From Jiangella anatolica (lineage in GTDB: Bacteria > Actinomycetota > Actinomycetes > Jiangellales > Jiangellaceae): 51,932 nt of DNA. Every line of letters begins with the position of its first letter. Position 1 is the stretch's first letter. The stretch spans positions 1-51,932 of the forward strand of contig NZ_POTW01000043.1 of NCBI RefSeq assembly GCF_003236295.1. Direction: 5' to 3'. Under the pieces are notes generated by a model that saw only the letters and a program-made list of their open reading frames with translations, ran no database searches and was not told the origin of the DNA. The position numbers and the translations under genes are program-made. Positions 1 to 8,160 of the stretch are shown here, piece by piece.

Positions 1-33
1 GGCGTCGGCAGCGTCAGATGGGAATAAGAGACA

Positions 34-47
34 GGTGGGTGGGTGGG
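34..47 (+). repeat. G-run tract, possible G-quadruplex
   Basis: Four G runs separated by single T residues (GG-T-GGG-T-GGG-T-GGG). The first run has only two G, so this is a weak quadruplex candidate. It lies in the non-coding leader about 200 bp before the first gene. Confidence 0.25.
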
Positions 48-72
48 CTCATCACGGGAAGAAGCCAGTCGA

Positions 73-149
73 GCCCGCGAAACCGGCGGATGCACGCCAC
101 AGCGACGGATCCGGGCGTGCGCCGGTCTGCATCCCGCGGTTTCGCGGGC
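73..149. repeat. long inverted repeat with a nested stem, non-coding
   Basis: A perfect 13-bp arm at 73-85 (GCCCGCGAAACCG) is complemented by 137-149 across a 51-nt spacer. Inside it, GCACGCC at 92-98 pairs with GGCGTGC at 114-120. The structure lies upstream of the predicted operator of the first operon. It could be the terminator of a gene outside the window, a cruciform or a structured leader. No rho-independent U-tract follows. Confidence 0.4.
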
Positions 150-208
150 ATCGGTGGCCGGCGCAGCACTCTCGCAGCGGCCTGAGGGCCGGCGGCGGAA
201 TGCAGGCG

Positions 209-237
209 TGGATCCAATGTCGACGAGATGGGATCCT
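209..237. promoter_or_regulatory. paired operator O1 for the cluster IclR regulator
   Basis: TGGATCCA at 209-216 and GGGATCCT at 230-237, with GGATCC cores 21 bp apart centre to centre. The same paired geometry recurs at four other promoters of the cluster. It ends 9 bp before the chosen ATG of the first gene, which argues against translation starting at the upstream in-frame codons. Binding by the IclR protein encoded at 23.6-24.4 kb is inferred. Confidence 0.7.
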
Positions 238-246
238 CAAGCTACG

Positions 247-1971
247 ATGCGTTCCATGACGCCCAGCTGGCTGGCCCCGAACCCGACCCTGCTCGGCACC
301 CGGCACTCCGCGTCGTCGGGGCACTACCTCGCCTCGTCGGCCGCGTTCGCGATCCTCGAGGCGGGCGGCAACGCCGTCGACGCCGGGTGCTGTGCGGGCA
401 TGGCGCTGGCCGTGCTGCACGCCGACGAGGTGAACTTCGCCGGCGTCGCGCCCATCATGATCCGCCTCGCCGACGGCACGACCGTGAGCCTCGACGGGCT
501 CGGGGTCTGGCCGCGGCGGCTGCCGGCCGACCTGTTCATGACCGAGCACGACGGCACGATCCCCACCGGCATCCTGCGCACCGTCGTGCCGGCCGCGCCC
601 GACGCGTGGATCAGCGCGCTGCGCGACTACGGGACCATGACGTTCGGGCAGGTCGCCGACGCCGCGCTGCGGCTGGCCCGCGACGGGTTCGCCGTCCACC
701 CGCTGCTCGCCGACGGCATCGCCAAGCGGCAGGCCGGCTACCGGAAGTGGGCCGCCAACGAGGCGATCTACCTGCCCGGCGGCCGGCCGCCGCGGGTGGG
801 CGAACGGTTCGTCCAGGCCGACCTCGCCCGCACGATCCAGACCATGATCGACGCCGATACGACGGCCGGCGGCGACCGTGTCGCCGGCCTCGAGGCGGCC
901 CGCGCGGCGTTCTACGAGGGCCCGATCGCCGAGCTGATCGTGGACTACCACGAGGCCAACGGCGGCTACCTGCGCCGCGACGACCTCGCCGAGTTCCGGT
1001 CCCGGTACGAGCCGGTCGTCGAGACGCGCTGGCGCGACTTCACCCTGCTGACCTGCGGCGCCTGGTGCCAGGGGCCGATCCTGGCCGAGGCGCTGCTGAT
1101 CCTGGAGCGCTACGGTCTCGACGGCCTGGCGCACAACAGCCCGCAGTACGCGCACGTCGTCATCGAGGCGCTCAAGGGCGTCTTCGCCGACCGCGAGCAC
1201 CACTTCGGCGACCCCGCGTTCGTCGACGTCCCGCTCGACCGGCTGCTCGGCGACGAGCACGTCGCCGCCCGGGCGGGCGCCATCGACCCCGAGAAGGCCT
1301 TCGCCGGCCTGCCACCGGCGCTGTTCGGGCAGTCGCAGGCGCTGCCTGACGCGATCAGCGCCGAAGAGGTGCGCCACATCGGCGAGGGCGGCACCAGCTA
1401 CGTCTGCGTCGTCGACCGCTGGGGCAACGCGTTCTCGGCGACGCCGTCCGACGGCGCCTCGACCGCACCGGTGGTGCCCGGCACCGGCATCGTGCCGTCG
1501 CTGCGCGGGCTGCAGTCGCGGCCGGACCCCGCACACCCGTCCGGGGTGGCGCCGGGCAAGCGGCCCCGCCTGACCCCCAACCCCGCCATCGCGGTGCGCG
1601 ACGACGGCAGCGTGCTGCCGTTCGGCTGCCCGGGCGGCGACATGCAGGTGCAGGCGATGCTCCAGGTCTTCCTCAACGCCTTCCACTTCGGCATGGACCT
1701 GCAGGAGGCGGTGAACGCGCCGCGCTTCTCGACGTGGAGCTTCCCGAACTCGTTCGCGCCGTTCGACTACCTCGCCGCGCACGTCTTCCTCGAGGACCGG
1801 TTCGACGAGTCGGTCCACACCGAGCTGGAGCGGCGCGGGCACGACGTGCGCCGCTGGCCGGCCTTCACCCGCGACGCCGCCGCGGTCGAGGCGATCTACC
1901 GCAACGCCCGGACCGGGTTCCTGGAGTCCGCCGCCGACCCGCGCCAGCCGGCCCAGGCGGTGGTCGCATGA
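247..1971 (+). CDS. gamma-glutamyltranspeptidase-family Ntn hydrolase
   Basis: 574 residues. The family cleaves amide bonds using an N-terminal Thr exposed by self-processing. The sequence shows the ILEAGGNAVDA block near the N-terminus and, around residue 383, GGTSYVCVVD followed by GNAFSAT, where Thr383 matches the nucleophile of the canonical TTHYSVVD motif. There is no signal peptide, unlike periplasmic glutathione-degrading GGTs, so a cytoplasmic catabolic amidase is more likely; oxamate amidohydrolase HpxW is a family member with such a role. The reading frame is open back to position 43, but operator O1 overlaps the earlier starts, so ATG 247 (or 256) is preferred. Its stop overlaps the next gene (ATGA). 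The substrate is unknown. Confidence 0.85.
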   Translation: MRSMTPSWLAPNPTLLGTRHSASSGHYLASSAAFAILEAGGNAVDAGCCAGMALAVLHADEVNFAGVAPIMIRLADGTTVSLDGLGVWPRRLPADLFMTEHDGTIPTGILRTVVPAAPDAWISALRDYGTMTFGQVADAALRLARDGFAVHPLLADGIAKRQAGYRKWAANEAIYLPGGRPPRVGERFVQADLARTIQTMIDADTTAGGDRVAGLEAARAAFYEGPIAELIVDYHEANGGYLRRDDLAEFRSRYEPVVETRWRDFTLLTCGAWCQGPILAEALLILERYGLDGLAHNSPQYAHVVIEALKGVFADREHHFGDPAFVDVPLDRLLGDEHVAARAGAIDPEKAFAGLPPALFGQSQALPDAISAEEVRHIGEGGTSYVCVVDRWGNAFSATPSDGASTAPVVPGTGIVPSLRGLQSRPDPAHPSGVAPGKRPRLTPNPAIAVRDDGSVLPFGCPGGDMQVQAMLQVFLNAFHFGMDLQEAVNAPRFSTWSFPNSFAPFDYLAAHVFLEDRFDESVHTELERRGHDVRRWPAFTRDAAAVEAIYRNARTGFLESAADPRQPAQAVVA

Positions 1972-3305
1972 CGCGGATCCACGTCGCTCCGGTGCTGACG
2001 ATGGACCCCGAGCGGCCGCGGGCCGAGGCGCTGGCCGTCGCGGGCGACCGCATCGTCGCGGTGGGCACACTCGAAGAGGCGCGCGCGGCGGTGCCCGCGG
2101 GGACACCGGAGCAGCCGCACGACGGCGTCATCCTGCCCGGCCTCATCGACGCCCACCTGCACATGCAGCGGGGCGGGCTCAAGGCGCTGGCCCACCTGCC
2201 CGCCGGCGCCGGGTTGGACGAGTTCATCGAGACGATGGGCCGGACTTTCCACGACGAGGACTGGCCACGGCGGCAGCCGCCGACGCTGGACGAGCGGGTC
2301 GAGGGCATCGACGTCGCCCAGCGGCTGTTCCACCAGCTCGGCTTCACCGGCATCGTCGACCCGGCCACGACGATCGACGAGATGCGCGGCTACCAGGAGG
2401 CGCGCCGGCGCGGCGTGCTCACGATGCGCACCGTCGCGATGCCCTACCTCGAGCCCGGCTCCGCGGCGACGCCCGACGTCGACGCCGTCATCGCGCACCT
2501 GGAGGGCACCGGCGTCTCCACCGGGTTCGGCGACGACGAGCTGCGGATCGGCCCGATCAAGGTCTACGCCGACGGCGAGGCGCTGAAGGGCCAGGCGCTG
2601 CTGGCTCAGCCGTGGGACGAGTCCGGCTACACCGGCCTGCAGCGGATCTCCGACGAGGACTTCCGGCGGCTGGTGCGCTTCTGCGCCGAGCACGGCTGGG
2701 GCGTGGGCACGCACGCCGTCGGCGGCGCTGCGATCGACCTCGTCGCCCGCACGTACGCCGACGTGGGCCCGGCCGTCGCCGAGCGCCGCTTCCAGATCAT
2801 CCACGGCTACCTGGAGCCGACGGCGGAGACGATCGCGACCGCCGCCCGGGCCGGCGCGATCGCCTCGCTGCAGCCGTCGATCATCTGGCACAACGGCGCC
2901 GGCCTGCGCGCCAAACTGGGTGACCGGGCCGAGCGCGCCAACCCGGTGCGCAGCTGGCTCGACGCCGGCGCCGTGGTCGCGTTCGGTTCGGACGGGCCGT
3001 TCTTCGCCTTCGACCCGCGGCACCTCGTGTGGCAGGCGGTGACACGGCGGGTGCGCGACGAGGCCGAGCCGCTCAGCCTCGCCGAGGCGATCACCGTCGA
3101 GGAGGCGCTGGCCGCCTACACGACCGGCGCGGCGTACGCCGCCTTCGCCGAGGAGTCGCGCGGCATGCTGCGGGCCGGGCGCCTCGCCGACTGGGCGCTG
3201 TGGTCCGACGACCCGACGGCGGTGACCGTCGACGACCTGCGCACGCTGCGGGTGCTGCGCACCGACGTCGGCGGGCGGACGGTGCACGACGAGGCGGCCG
3301 GATGA
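1968..3305 (+). CDS. YtcJ-type metal-dependent amidohydrolase, copy 1
   Basis: 445 residues, amidohydrolase family 3 (N-substituted formamide deformylase / YtcJ group). Expected metal and catalytic positions look intact: DAHLH after a short N-terminal beta-sandwich, GPIKVYADG (the Lys that is carboxylated in the family), GTHAVGG, IIHGY and GSDGP. The family hydrolyses C-N bonds of N-acyl or N-formyl compounds. Translationally coupled (ATGA) to both neighbours. A paralogue lies at 9.3-10.9 kb in the same regulon, suggesting two related substrates or two successive steps. Confidence 0.88.
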   Translation: MTRIHVAPVLTMDPERPRAEALAVAGDRIVAVGTLEEARAAVPAGTPEQPHDGVILPGLIDAHLHMQRGGLKALAHLPAGAGLDEFIETMGRTFHDEDWPRRQPPTLDERVEGIDVAQRLFHQLGFTGIVDPATTIDEMRGYQEARRRGVLTMRTVAMPYLEPGSAATPDVDAVIAHLEGTGVSTGFGDDELRIGPIKVYADGEALKGQALLAQPWDESGYTGLQRISDEDFRRLVRFCAEHGWGVGTHAVGGAAIDLVARTYADVGPAVAERRFQIIHGYLEPTAETIATAARAGAIASLQPSIIWHNGAGLRAKLGDRAERANPVRSWLDAGAVVAFGSDGPFFAFDPRHLVWQAVTRRVRDEAEPLSLAEAITVEEALAAYTTGAAYAAFAEESRGMLRAGRLADWALWSDDPTAVTVDDLRTLRVLRTDVGGRTVHDEAAG

Positions 3306-4321
3306 TCGAGACCGTCCTCGGCCCGGTCGACGCGGCCCGGCTGGGCCGCGTCGCCACGAACGAGCACGTGCTCACCGACGCGCGCGGCCTGACGCGGCCG
3401 ACGCGCGAGGGCGGCGTCCTCGAGGGGCCGGTGCGCCCGGAGATCCTCGGCGACCTGCGGTGGAGCTACCTGTCGCTGCCCGACAACCTCACGCTCGACT
3501 CGCCGGAGACCGCCGTGGCCGAGCTGAAGGCCGCCGCGGCCGACGGCTTGGGCACGATCGTCGAGGCGACGTCCTGGGGGATGGGCCCGCGCCACGCGGA
3601 CCTCCCGGCCGTCTCGCGCGCGGCCGGGGTGCACATCGTCGCCGCCTACGGCAGCTACATCGACAAGACGCTGCCGGACTGGTGGGCCGGGCAGACCGAG
3701 GCCGAGATGGAGCGCGCGTTCACCACGGCGCTCACCGACGCCATCCCCGGCACGGACTTCCGCGCCGGCCTGCTCGGGCTGCTCGGCACCAGCGACGAGA
3801 TCACCGCGGCGGAGGGCCGCGCGCTGCGGGCCGCCGCCCGGGCCGCGGCCGCGGCGCACGCGGCCGTGAGCATCCGCCTCGACGCCCGGGCCCGCCGCGG
3901 GCCGGAGGTCGCGGCGCTGCTCGCCGCCGAGGGGCTGGACCCGTCGCGCATCCTGTTCTGCAACATCGACAAGGTCCTCGACGCCGCCTACGTGCGCGAG
4001 ATCGCCGACACCGGAGCGACGGTCGAGTTCGCCTTCGGCAGCGAGCACTACTTCGGCGACGGCGCCCGCGACGCCACCGACGGCGAGCGCCTGGACTTCC
4101 TGCTGCGGCTGCTCGACGACCGCCCGGGCGTCGCCGTCACGCTGACCTGCTCGGTGTGGACGAAGGGCCAGCTCACCCGGTACGGCGGCATGGGCTACGG
4201 GCACGTCGTACGCCGCATCGTCCCCGCACTCGCCCGCCTGGGCGTCCCGCCCGAGCGGATCGACGACCTCATCGTCGCCCGCCCCGCCGCACTGCTCGAC
4301 CGAACGGACGGAGCCCCATGA
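3302..4321 (+). CDS. phosphotriesterase-fold protein, copy 1, metal site degenerate
   Basis: 339 residues aligning end to end by eye with the phosphotriesterase homology family (E. coli Php). Family landmarks are recognisable, including the C-terminal YGGMGYGHVVRRIVPAL. Nearly all binuclear-site ligands are replaced: HxH is NEH (TNEHV), the bridging Glu/Lys of EIG is Leu (GLLGTS), the next His is Arg (SIRLD), the GHxD His is Asn (CNID), and the final Asp is Ser (CSVWTK). The replacements at the last four positions recur in the second copy at 19.4-20.4 kb or are similarly non-ligating. It may use another mechanism or be non-catalytic. Overlaps both neighbours by 4 nt. Confidence 0.8.
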   Translation: MIETVLGPVDAARLGRVATNEHVLTDARGLTRPTREGGVLEGPVRPEILGDLRWSYLSLPDNLTLDSPETAVAELKAAAADGLGTIVEATSWGMGPRHADLPAVSRAAGVHIVAAYGSYIDKTLPDWWAGQTEAEMERAFTTALTDAIPGTDFRAGLLGLLGTSDEITAAEGRALRAAARAAAAAHAAVSIRLDARARRGPEVAALLAAEGLDPSRILFCNIDKVLDAAYVREIADTGATVEFAFGSEHYFGDGARDATDGERLDFLLRLLDDRPGVAVTLTCSVWTKGQLTRYGGMGYGHVVRRIVPALARLGVPPERIDDLIVARPAALLDRTDGAP

Positions 4322-5790
4322 CCGACACCCCGCTGCACTGGTGGAGCGCCGCCGGCCTCGCACGCGGCATCCGCACCCGGGAGATCTCCGCCGAGGAGGT
4401 GATGCGCGCCCACCTCGACCGCATCGCCGAGCACAACGACACCATCGGCGCGATCGTCTCGATGGTCCCGGAGCCGGACGCGCTCGCCGCGGCCCGCGAG
4501 GCCGACCGCGCGGTCGCCCGCGGCGACGACGTCGGCGTCCTGCACGGGCTCCCGACCGCGGTGAAGGACCTCATGGACGTCGCCGGGCTCCCGACCAGCC
4601 ACGGGTCGGCCGCCTACGCAGGCGCGCCGCCGGCCACCGAGGACGCGCTCATGGTCCGGCGCATCCGCGCCGCCGGCGCGATCGTCATCGGGAAGACGGC
4701 CACGCCCGAGGAGGGCCTGGGCACGCTGACGTTCAACCCGCTGCACGGCGTGTGCCGCAACCCCTACGACCCGGCCCGGCATGCCGGCGGGTCCAGCGGC
4801 GGCGCGGCCGCGGCGCTCGCGGCCGGCCTGCTGCCGATCGCCGACGGTTCCGACAGCGGCGGCAGCCTGCGCTACCCGGCGGCCTTCTGCAACGTCGTCG
4901 GCCTGCGCCCGGCGCCCGGCCGGGTCGCGAGCGGGCGGCCCGACAACGGCTGGACCGCGCACGGCGTGCTCGGCCCGATGGCACGGTCCAGCCTCGACGC
5001 CGCCCTCGGCCTCGCCGCGATGAGCGGCGCGGACCCGATCGCGCCGATGTCGATCCCGGAGGACCCGGCCCGCTTCCTGCAGGTCGCGCCGGCCGGGCCG
5101 GACCGGGTGCGGATCGGCTGGAGCGCCACGGCCGGCGGCGTGCCGATCAGCGCGGAGATCGCCGCCGTCCACGCCGCCGCCCGCGACGCGCTCGCGGCGG
5201 CCGGCTACTCGATCGTCGACTTCGAGCCGGAGCTCGCCGACGCCGAGGAGGCGTGGGAGACGATCGAGATGTTCAACTTCTTCGCCTTCGGCCGCGACGC
5301 CGCGGCGAAGCACGGCGACGCGATGCGCCCGGACCTGCTGCGCAACATCCGGCAGGGCGAGCGGCTCACGGCGGCGCAGCTCGCCGACGCGCTGCGCACG
5401 CGCACCGAGGTCTTCCGCCGCACGGCGCAGCTGTTCGACGACGTCGACGTGCTGGTCGCGCCGGCCACGCCGGTCGTCGCGCCGCCGGCCGAGGTGGAAT
5501 GGGTCGACCGCGTCGGCGACGTCGAGTACGACCGGTACTTCCGCTGGCAGATGCTGGCCAACCGGTTCACCGTCACCGCCCACCCCGTCGTCGTCACACC
5601 GGCCGGCTTCAGCGCGGGACTGCCGGTCGGCCTGCAGGTCGTCGGCCGCCACCGTGGCGAGTTCGAGCTGCTCGGCGCCACGGCCGGCATCGAGGCCGTG
5701 CTCGGCCACGTCGACCGCCACCCCGACCTCCAGAACGTCCGCGACGCTGCGGAACCCCACCCCCGCACTGCAGAGGAGCGTCCGACATGA
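4318..5790 (+). CDS. amidase-signature family amidohydrolase
   Basis: 490 residues. The Ser-cisSer-Lys triad is visible: Lys83 (TAVKDLMD), cis-Ser159 in GGSSGG and nucleophile Ser183 in SDSGGS. Length and motif order match bacterial aryl/aliphatic amidases (GatA-like fold). Lacks the C-terminal domain of allophanate hydrolase, so it is a different amidase from the one at 22-23.6 kb. The four-base overlap with the preceding phosphotriesterase-fold gene and the following binding protein gene places it in the first operon. Cytoplasmic; the substrate is presumably an amide intermediate of the imported compound. Confidence 0.9.
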   Translation: MTDTPLHWWSAAGLARGIRTREISAEEVMRAHLDRIAEHNDTIGAIVSMVPEPDALAAAREADRAVARGDDVGVLHGLPTAVKDLMDVAGLPTSHGSAAYAGAPPATEDALMVRRIRAAGAIVIGKTATPEEGLGTLTFNPLHGVCRNPYDPARHAGGSSGGAAAALAAGLLPIADGSDSGGSLRYPAAFCNVVGLRPAPGRVASGRPDNGWTAHGVLGPMARSSLDAALGLAAMSGADPIAPMSIPEDPARFLQVAPAGPDRVRIGWSATAGGVPISAEIAAVHAAARDALAAAGYSIVDFEPELADAEEAWETIEMFNFFAFGRDAAAKHGDAMRPDLLRNIRQGERLTAAQLADALRTRTEVFRRTAQLFDDVDVLVAPATPVVAPPAEVEWVDRVGDVEYDRYFRWQMLANRFTVTAHPVVVTPAGFSAGLPVGLQVVGRHRGEFELLGATAGIEAVLGHVDRHPDLQNVRDAAEPHPRTAEERPT

Positions 5791-6857
5791 CCATCCACCC
5801 GCACGGCCGGCGGCTCGCCGCCACCGGCCTCGCCCTCATCACCGCCGCCGCGCTCGCCGCCGGCTGCAGCGGCTCCTCCGGCGACGACACCGCCGCCGAG
5901 GGCGGCATCGGCGGCGAGGTCATCTGGGCCGACTTCGGCGGCCCGACGAACGACAGCCGCCAGGTCGCCTACTTCGACGGGTTCGCCGACGAGCACGGCG
6001 TCGAGGTGACCTCCGTCCCCATCGAGGACGCCGTCTACTACCCGATGCTCGAGGGCGAGGCCGGCGACTACGACGTGTTCCAGGTCAGCGCCGCCGAGCC
6101 GATCAACTACCCCGACGGCGCGCAGGAGCTGCCGGCGGATGCGCAGTCGGACCTGCTGCCCGACGAGCTGCGCCCATACCTGATGGGCGGCTTCTACCTC
6201 GGCATGGCGCAGGGCTGGCTGACCGACACCTTCCCCGACGGCGGCCCGCAGAACTGGGCCGACTTCTTCGACACCGAGAAGTACCCGGGCAAGCGCGCCT
6301 GGCCCGGGCAGCCGCCGTTCTACGACTCGTCCTACGAGATCGCCCTGCTCGCCGACGGCGTCGCGCCCGAGGACCTCTACCCGCTCGACCTCGAGCGGGC
6401 CGTTGCCAAGCTCGACACGATCCGCGACGACCTCGTCTTCTACCAGTCCTACGCCGAGGTGCAGCAGCTCCTGGTCAGCGGCAGCGCCGCGATCGCGGTG
6501 TCGGTGACCGGCCAGTTCAACGCGCTGCGCAATGCCGGCCAGGACGTCACCGTCCAGTGGAACCAGGCGTTCACGACGCCGCAGGGCTTCGTCCTGCCGG
6601 CGGAGGCGGGCAACCCCGACGCGGTGCTGGCGCTCGCGGAGTGGATGAACGACCCCGAGCACCAGGTGACGTTCGTCGAGCGGACCGGCTACGGCCCGGT
6701 CAACTCCGAGGTGTTCGAGAGCCTGGACCCGGAGCTCGCCGCCACCCTGCCGAACGCACCGGAGCACGAGGGCCTCGTCATCCCGTGGAACGAGCGATGG
6801 CGGGCGGAGAACAAGCAGGCGATGCTCGACACCTACACCGAATGGCTGGCCGGCTGA
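5787..6857 (+). CDS. PotD-type ABC substrate-binding lipoprotein, copy 1
   Basis: 356 residues beginning with a lipoprotein signal peptide; the lipobox LAAGC puts the lipidated cysteine at residue 27. The mature part resembles polyamine/opine-type extracellular solute-binding proteins, which deliver ligand to a PotBC-type permease. It is closely related to the binding protein at 8.2-9.3 kb: both share the blocks VIWxDFGGPTN, TFPDGGPQ, YPGKRAWPG, LLVSG and end in YTEWLAG. No permease genes are adjacent; both binding proteins probably serve the permease/ATPase set at 13.3-16.0 kb. Starts inside the stop of the amidase (ATGA). Confidence 0.9.
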   Translation: MTIHPHGRRLAATGLALITAAALAAGCSGSSGDDTAAEGGIGGEVIWADFGGPTNDSRQVAYFDGFADEHGVEVTSVPIEDAVYYPMLEGEAGDYDVFQVSAAEPINYPDGAQELPADAQSDLLPDELRPYLMGGFYLGMAQGWLTDTFPDGGPQNWADFFDTEKYPGKRAWPGQPPFYDSSYEIALLADGVAPEDLYPLDLERAVAKLDTIRDDLVFYQSYAEVQQLLVSGSAAIAVSVTGQFNALRNAGQDVTVQWNQAFTTPQGFVLPAEAGNPDAVLALAEWMNDPEHQVTFVERTGYGPVNSEVFESLDPELAATLPNAPEHEGLVIPWNERWRAENKQAMLDTYTEWLAG

Positions 6858-7621
6858 TGATCATCGACGCGTACAACACGACGCAGGACGTCCGCGGGCG
6901 CTCGGACTACCTCACCGGCGCCCGGCCGGGGGAGGAGCCGCCCGCGTACGTCCCGTTCGACCCGCAGCGGATCCTGACCAGCATGGACGCCGCCGGCGTC
7001 GACATGGCCATGGTGTGCTCGCTGTCCCAGCGCATCGAGAACGACTTCATCATCGGCATGCAGGACGCGTACCCGGACCGGTTCATCGGCTTCGGCCAGG
7101 TCATGCCGCAGGCCGACGACGCGCTCGACGAGATCGCCCGGCTGGCCGAGGCCGGCATCCGGGGCCTCAAGCTGCACCCCAGCCTGCACGGCTACCACGT
7201 CGCCGACCACGGCCTGCTCGACCCGGTCTTCCGCCGGTGCGCGGAGCACGGGATGGTCGTGCTGATCAACGCGCTCGACGACCCGTTCTGCGCGCCGTTC
7301 GCCATCGAGGAGATCGCGAAGGGCCACCCGGACGTGCCGACGATCATCGCCCACATGGGCGCGGTCTGGAACGTGCCCGAGGCGATCATCGTCGCCGAGC
7401 GGCAGCCGCACGTGTACCTCGAGACCTCAGCGACGCTCATGGCCGACGTCAAGCGCGCCTACGCCCGGCTCGGCGCGGAGCGGATCCTCATGGGCACCGA
7501 GTGGCCGGGCTCGGACTTCGACATCGAGCGGCTGAAGATCGCGAAGGCGATCCCCGACCCGGCCGACCGCGCGCTCGTCGAGGGTGGCAACTACGCGAAG
7601 CTGCTGGGCCTCGGGTCATGA
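6857..7621 (+). CDS. amidohydrolase-2-type TIM-barrel protein lacking HxH
   Basis: 254 residues, amidohydrolase-related (PF04909-like): GLKLHP, IIAHMG and GTEWPGSD are recognisable. The N-terminal HxH motif of the family (normally xDAHxH) is replaced by IDAYNTT, and the strand that usually contributes another His reads INALDDP. The only family histidines retained are those in KLHP and AHMG. It is therefore an atypical member; metal-independent lyase or hydrolase activity, or loss of activity, are all possible. The start overlaps the preceding stop (TGATG) and its stop overlaps the next ATG. Confidence 0.75.
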   Translation: MIIDAYNTTQDVRGRSDYLTGARPGEEPPAYVPFDPQRILTSMDAAGVDMAMVCSLSQRIENDFIIGMQDAYPDRFIGFGQVMPQADDALDEIARLAEAGIRGLKLHPSLHGYHVADHGLLDPVFRRCAEHGMVVLINALDDPFCAPFAIEEIAKGHPDVPTIIAHMGAVWNVPEAIIVAERQPHVYLETSATLMADVKRAYARLGAERILMGTEWPGSDFDIERLKIAKAIPDPADRALVEGGNYAKLLGLGS

Positions 7622-8064
7622 GCCGGCCGCCGCTGGCCCGGCCGCCGGAGATGGGCGACGACGACGCCGCGCTGATGGCGGCGGCCGCGGCGCTGCTCGA
7701 CCGCGTGTACGTGGCCGGACGGCACGAGGTCGTCGCCGCGATGCGACTGGCCGACGGGTCCGTGCAGCTGGGCGTTCACGTCGACGGGTCGGCGCGGCGC
7801 AGCGCGGTGTGCGCGGAGGGTGTTGCCGCCGGGAACGTCGTCGCGTACGCCGCGACCTCCGGGGCCGCACCGTCGGTGCTGAGCTCGGTGAGCGTGCTGC
7901 GCCGGCCGGGCGGCACCGAGCACGTGATCGAGCCGTGCGGCGTCTGCGCCGAGCTGCTCAGCGACTACTGGCCGCGGGCGCGCGTGTGGGTGACGCGCGG
8001 CGACGACACCGTCGCCGTCACCGCCGCCGACCTGCTGCCGGCCAAGCGCCTGCGTCAGTGGTGA
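7618..8064 (+). CDS. cytidine deaminase-like zinc protein
   Basis: 148 residues with the compact cytidine/blasticidin-S deaminase arrangement: Cys65-Ala-Glu67 followed by Pro-Cys107-Gly-Val-Cys110, i.e. three Cys zinc ligands and the proton-shuttling Glu. The start is the ATG overlapping the preceding stop, which gives a typical family length. The family deaminates cytidine or related amidine-containing rings. In this cluster an amidine- or guanidine-like intermediate is an attractive substrate, but that is inference. Last gene of the first operon; the next promoter region follows. Confidence 0.75.
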   Translation: MSRPPLARPPEMGDDDAALMAAAAALLDRVYVAGRHEVVAAMRLADGSVQLGVHVDGSARRSAVCAEGVAAGNVVAYAATSGAAPSVLSSVSVLRRPGGTEHVIEPCGVCAELLSDYWPRARVWVTRGDDTVAVTAADLLPAKRLRQW

Positions 8065-8105
8065 CGCGGCCCCGCTGGCCAGGTGTAACACAATCGTGAC
8101 CCAAT

Positions 8106-8134
8106 TGGATCCACTACCCGCTATGGTGGATCCA
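8106..8134. promoter_or_regulatory. paired operator O2 upstream of binding protein 2
   Basis: Two perfect TGGATCCA palindromes at 8106-8113 and 8127-8134, 21 bp apart centre to centre: the best-conserved copy of the pair. A TATGGT -10-like hexamer (8123-8128) abuts the second half-site. A GTAACA block at 8085-8090 starts 22 bp before the first GGATCC; the permease promoter has the same block at the same distance. The ATG of the binding protein lies 26 nt beyond the second half-site. Confidence 0.75.
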
Positions 8135-8160
8135 CACAGATCGCGAGAAGGGGGTTCGAC

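Noticed and set aside
43-246. N-terminal extension of the first gene (starts at 43 or 217)
   Set aside because: It would place operator O1 and the nested inverted repeat inside coding sequence, and the added residues do not resemble the GGT family.
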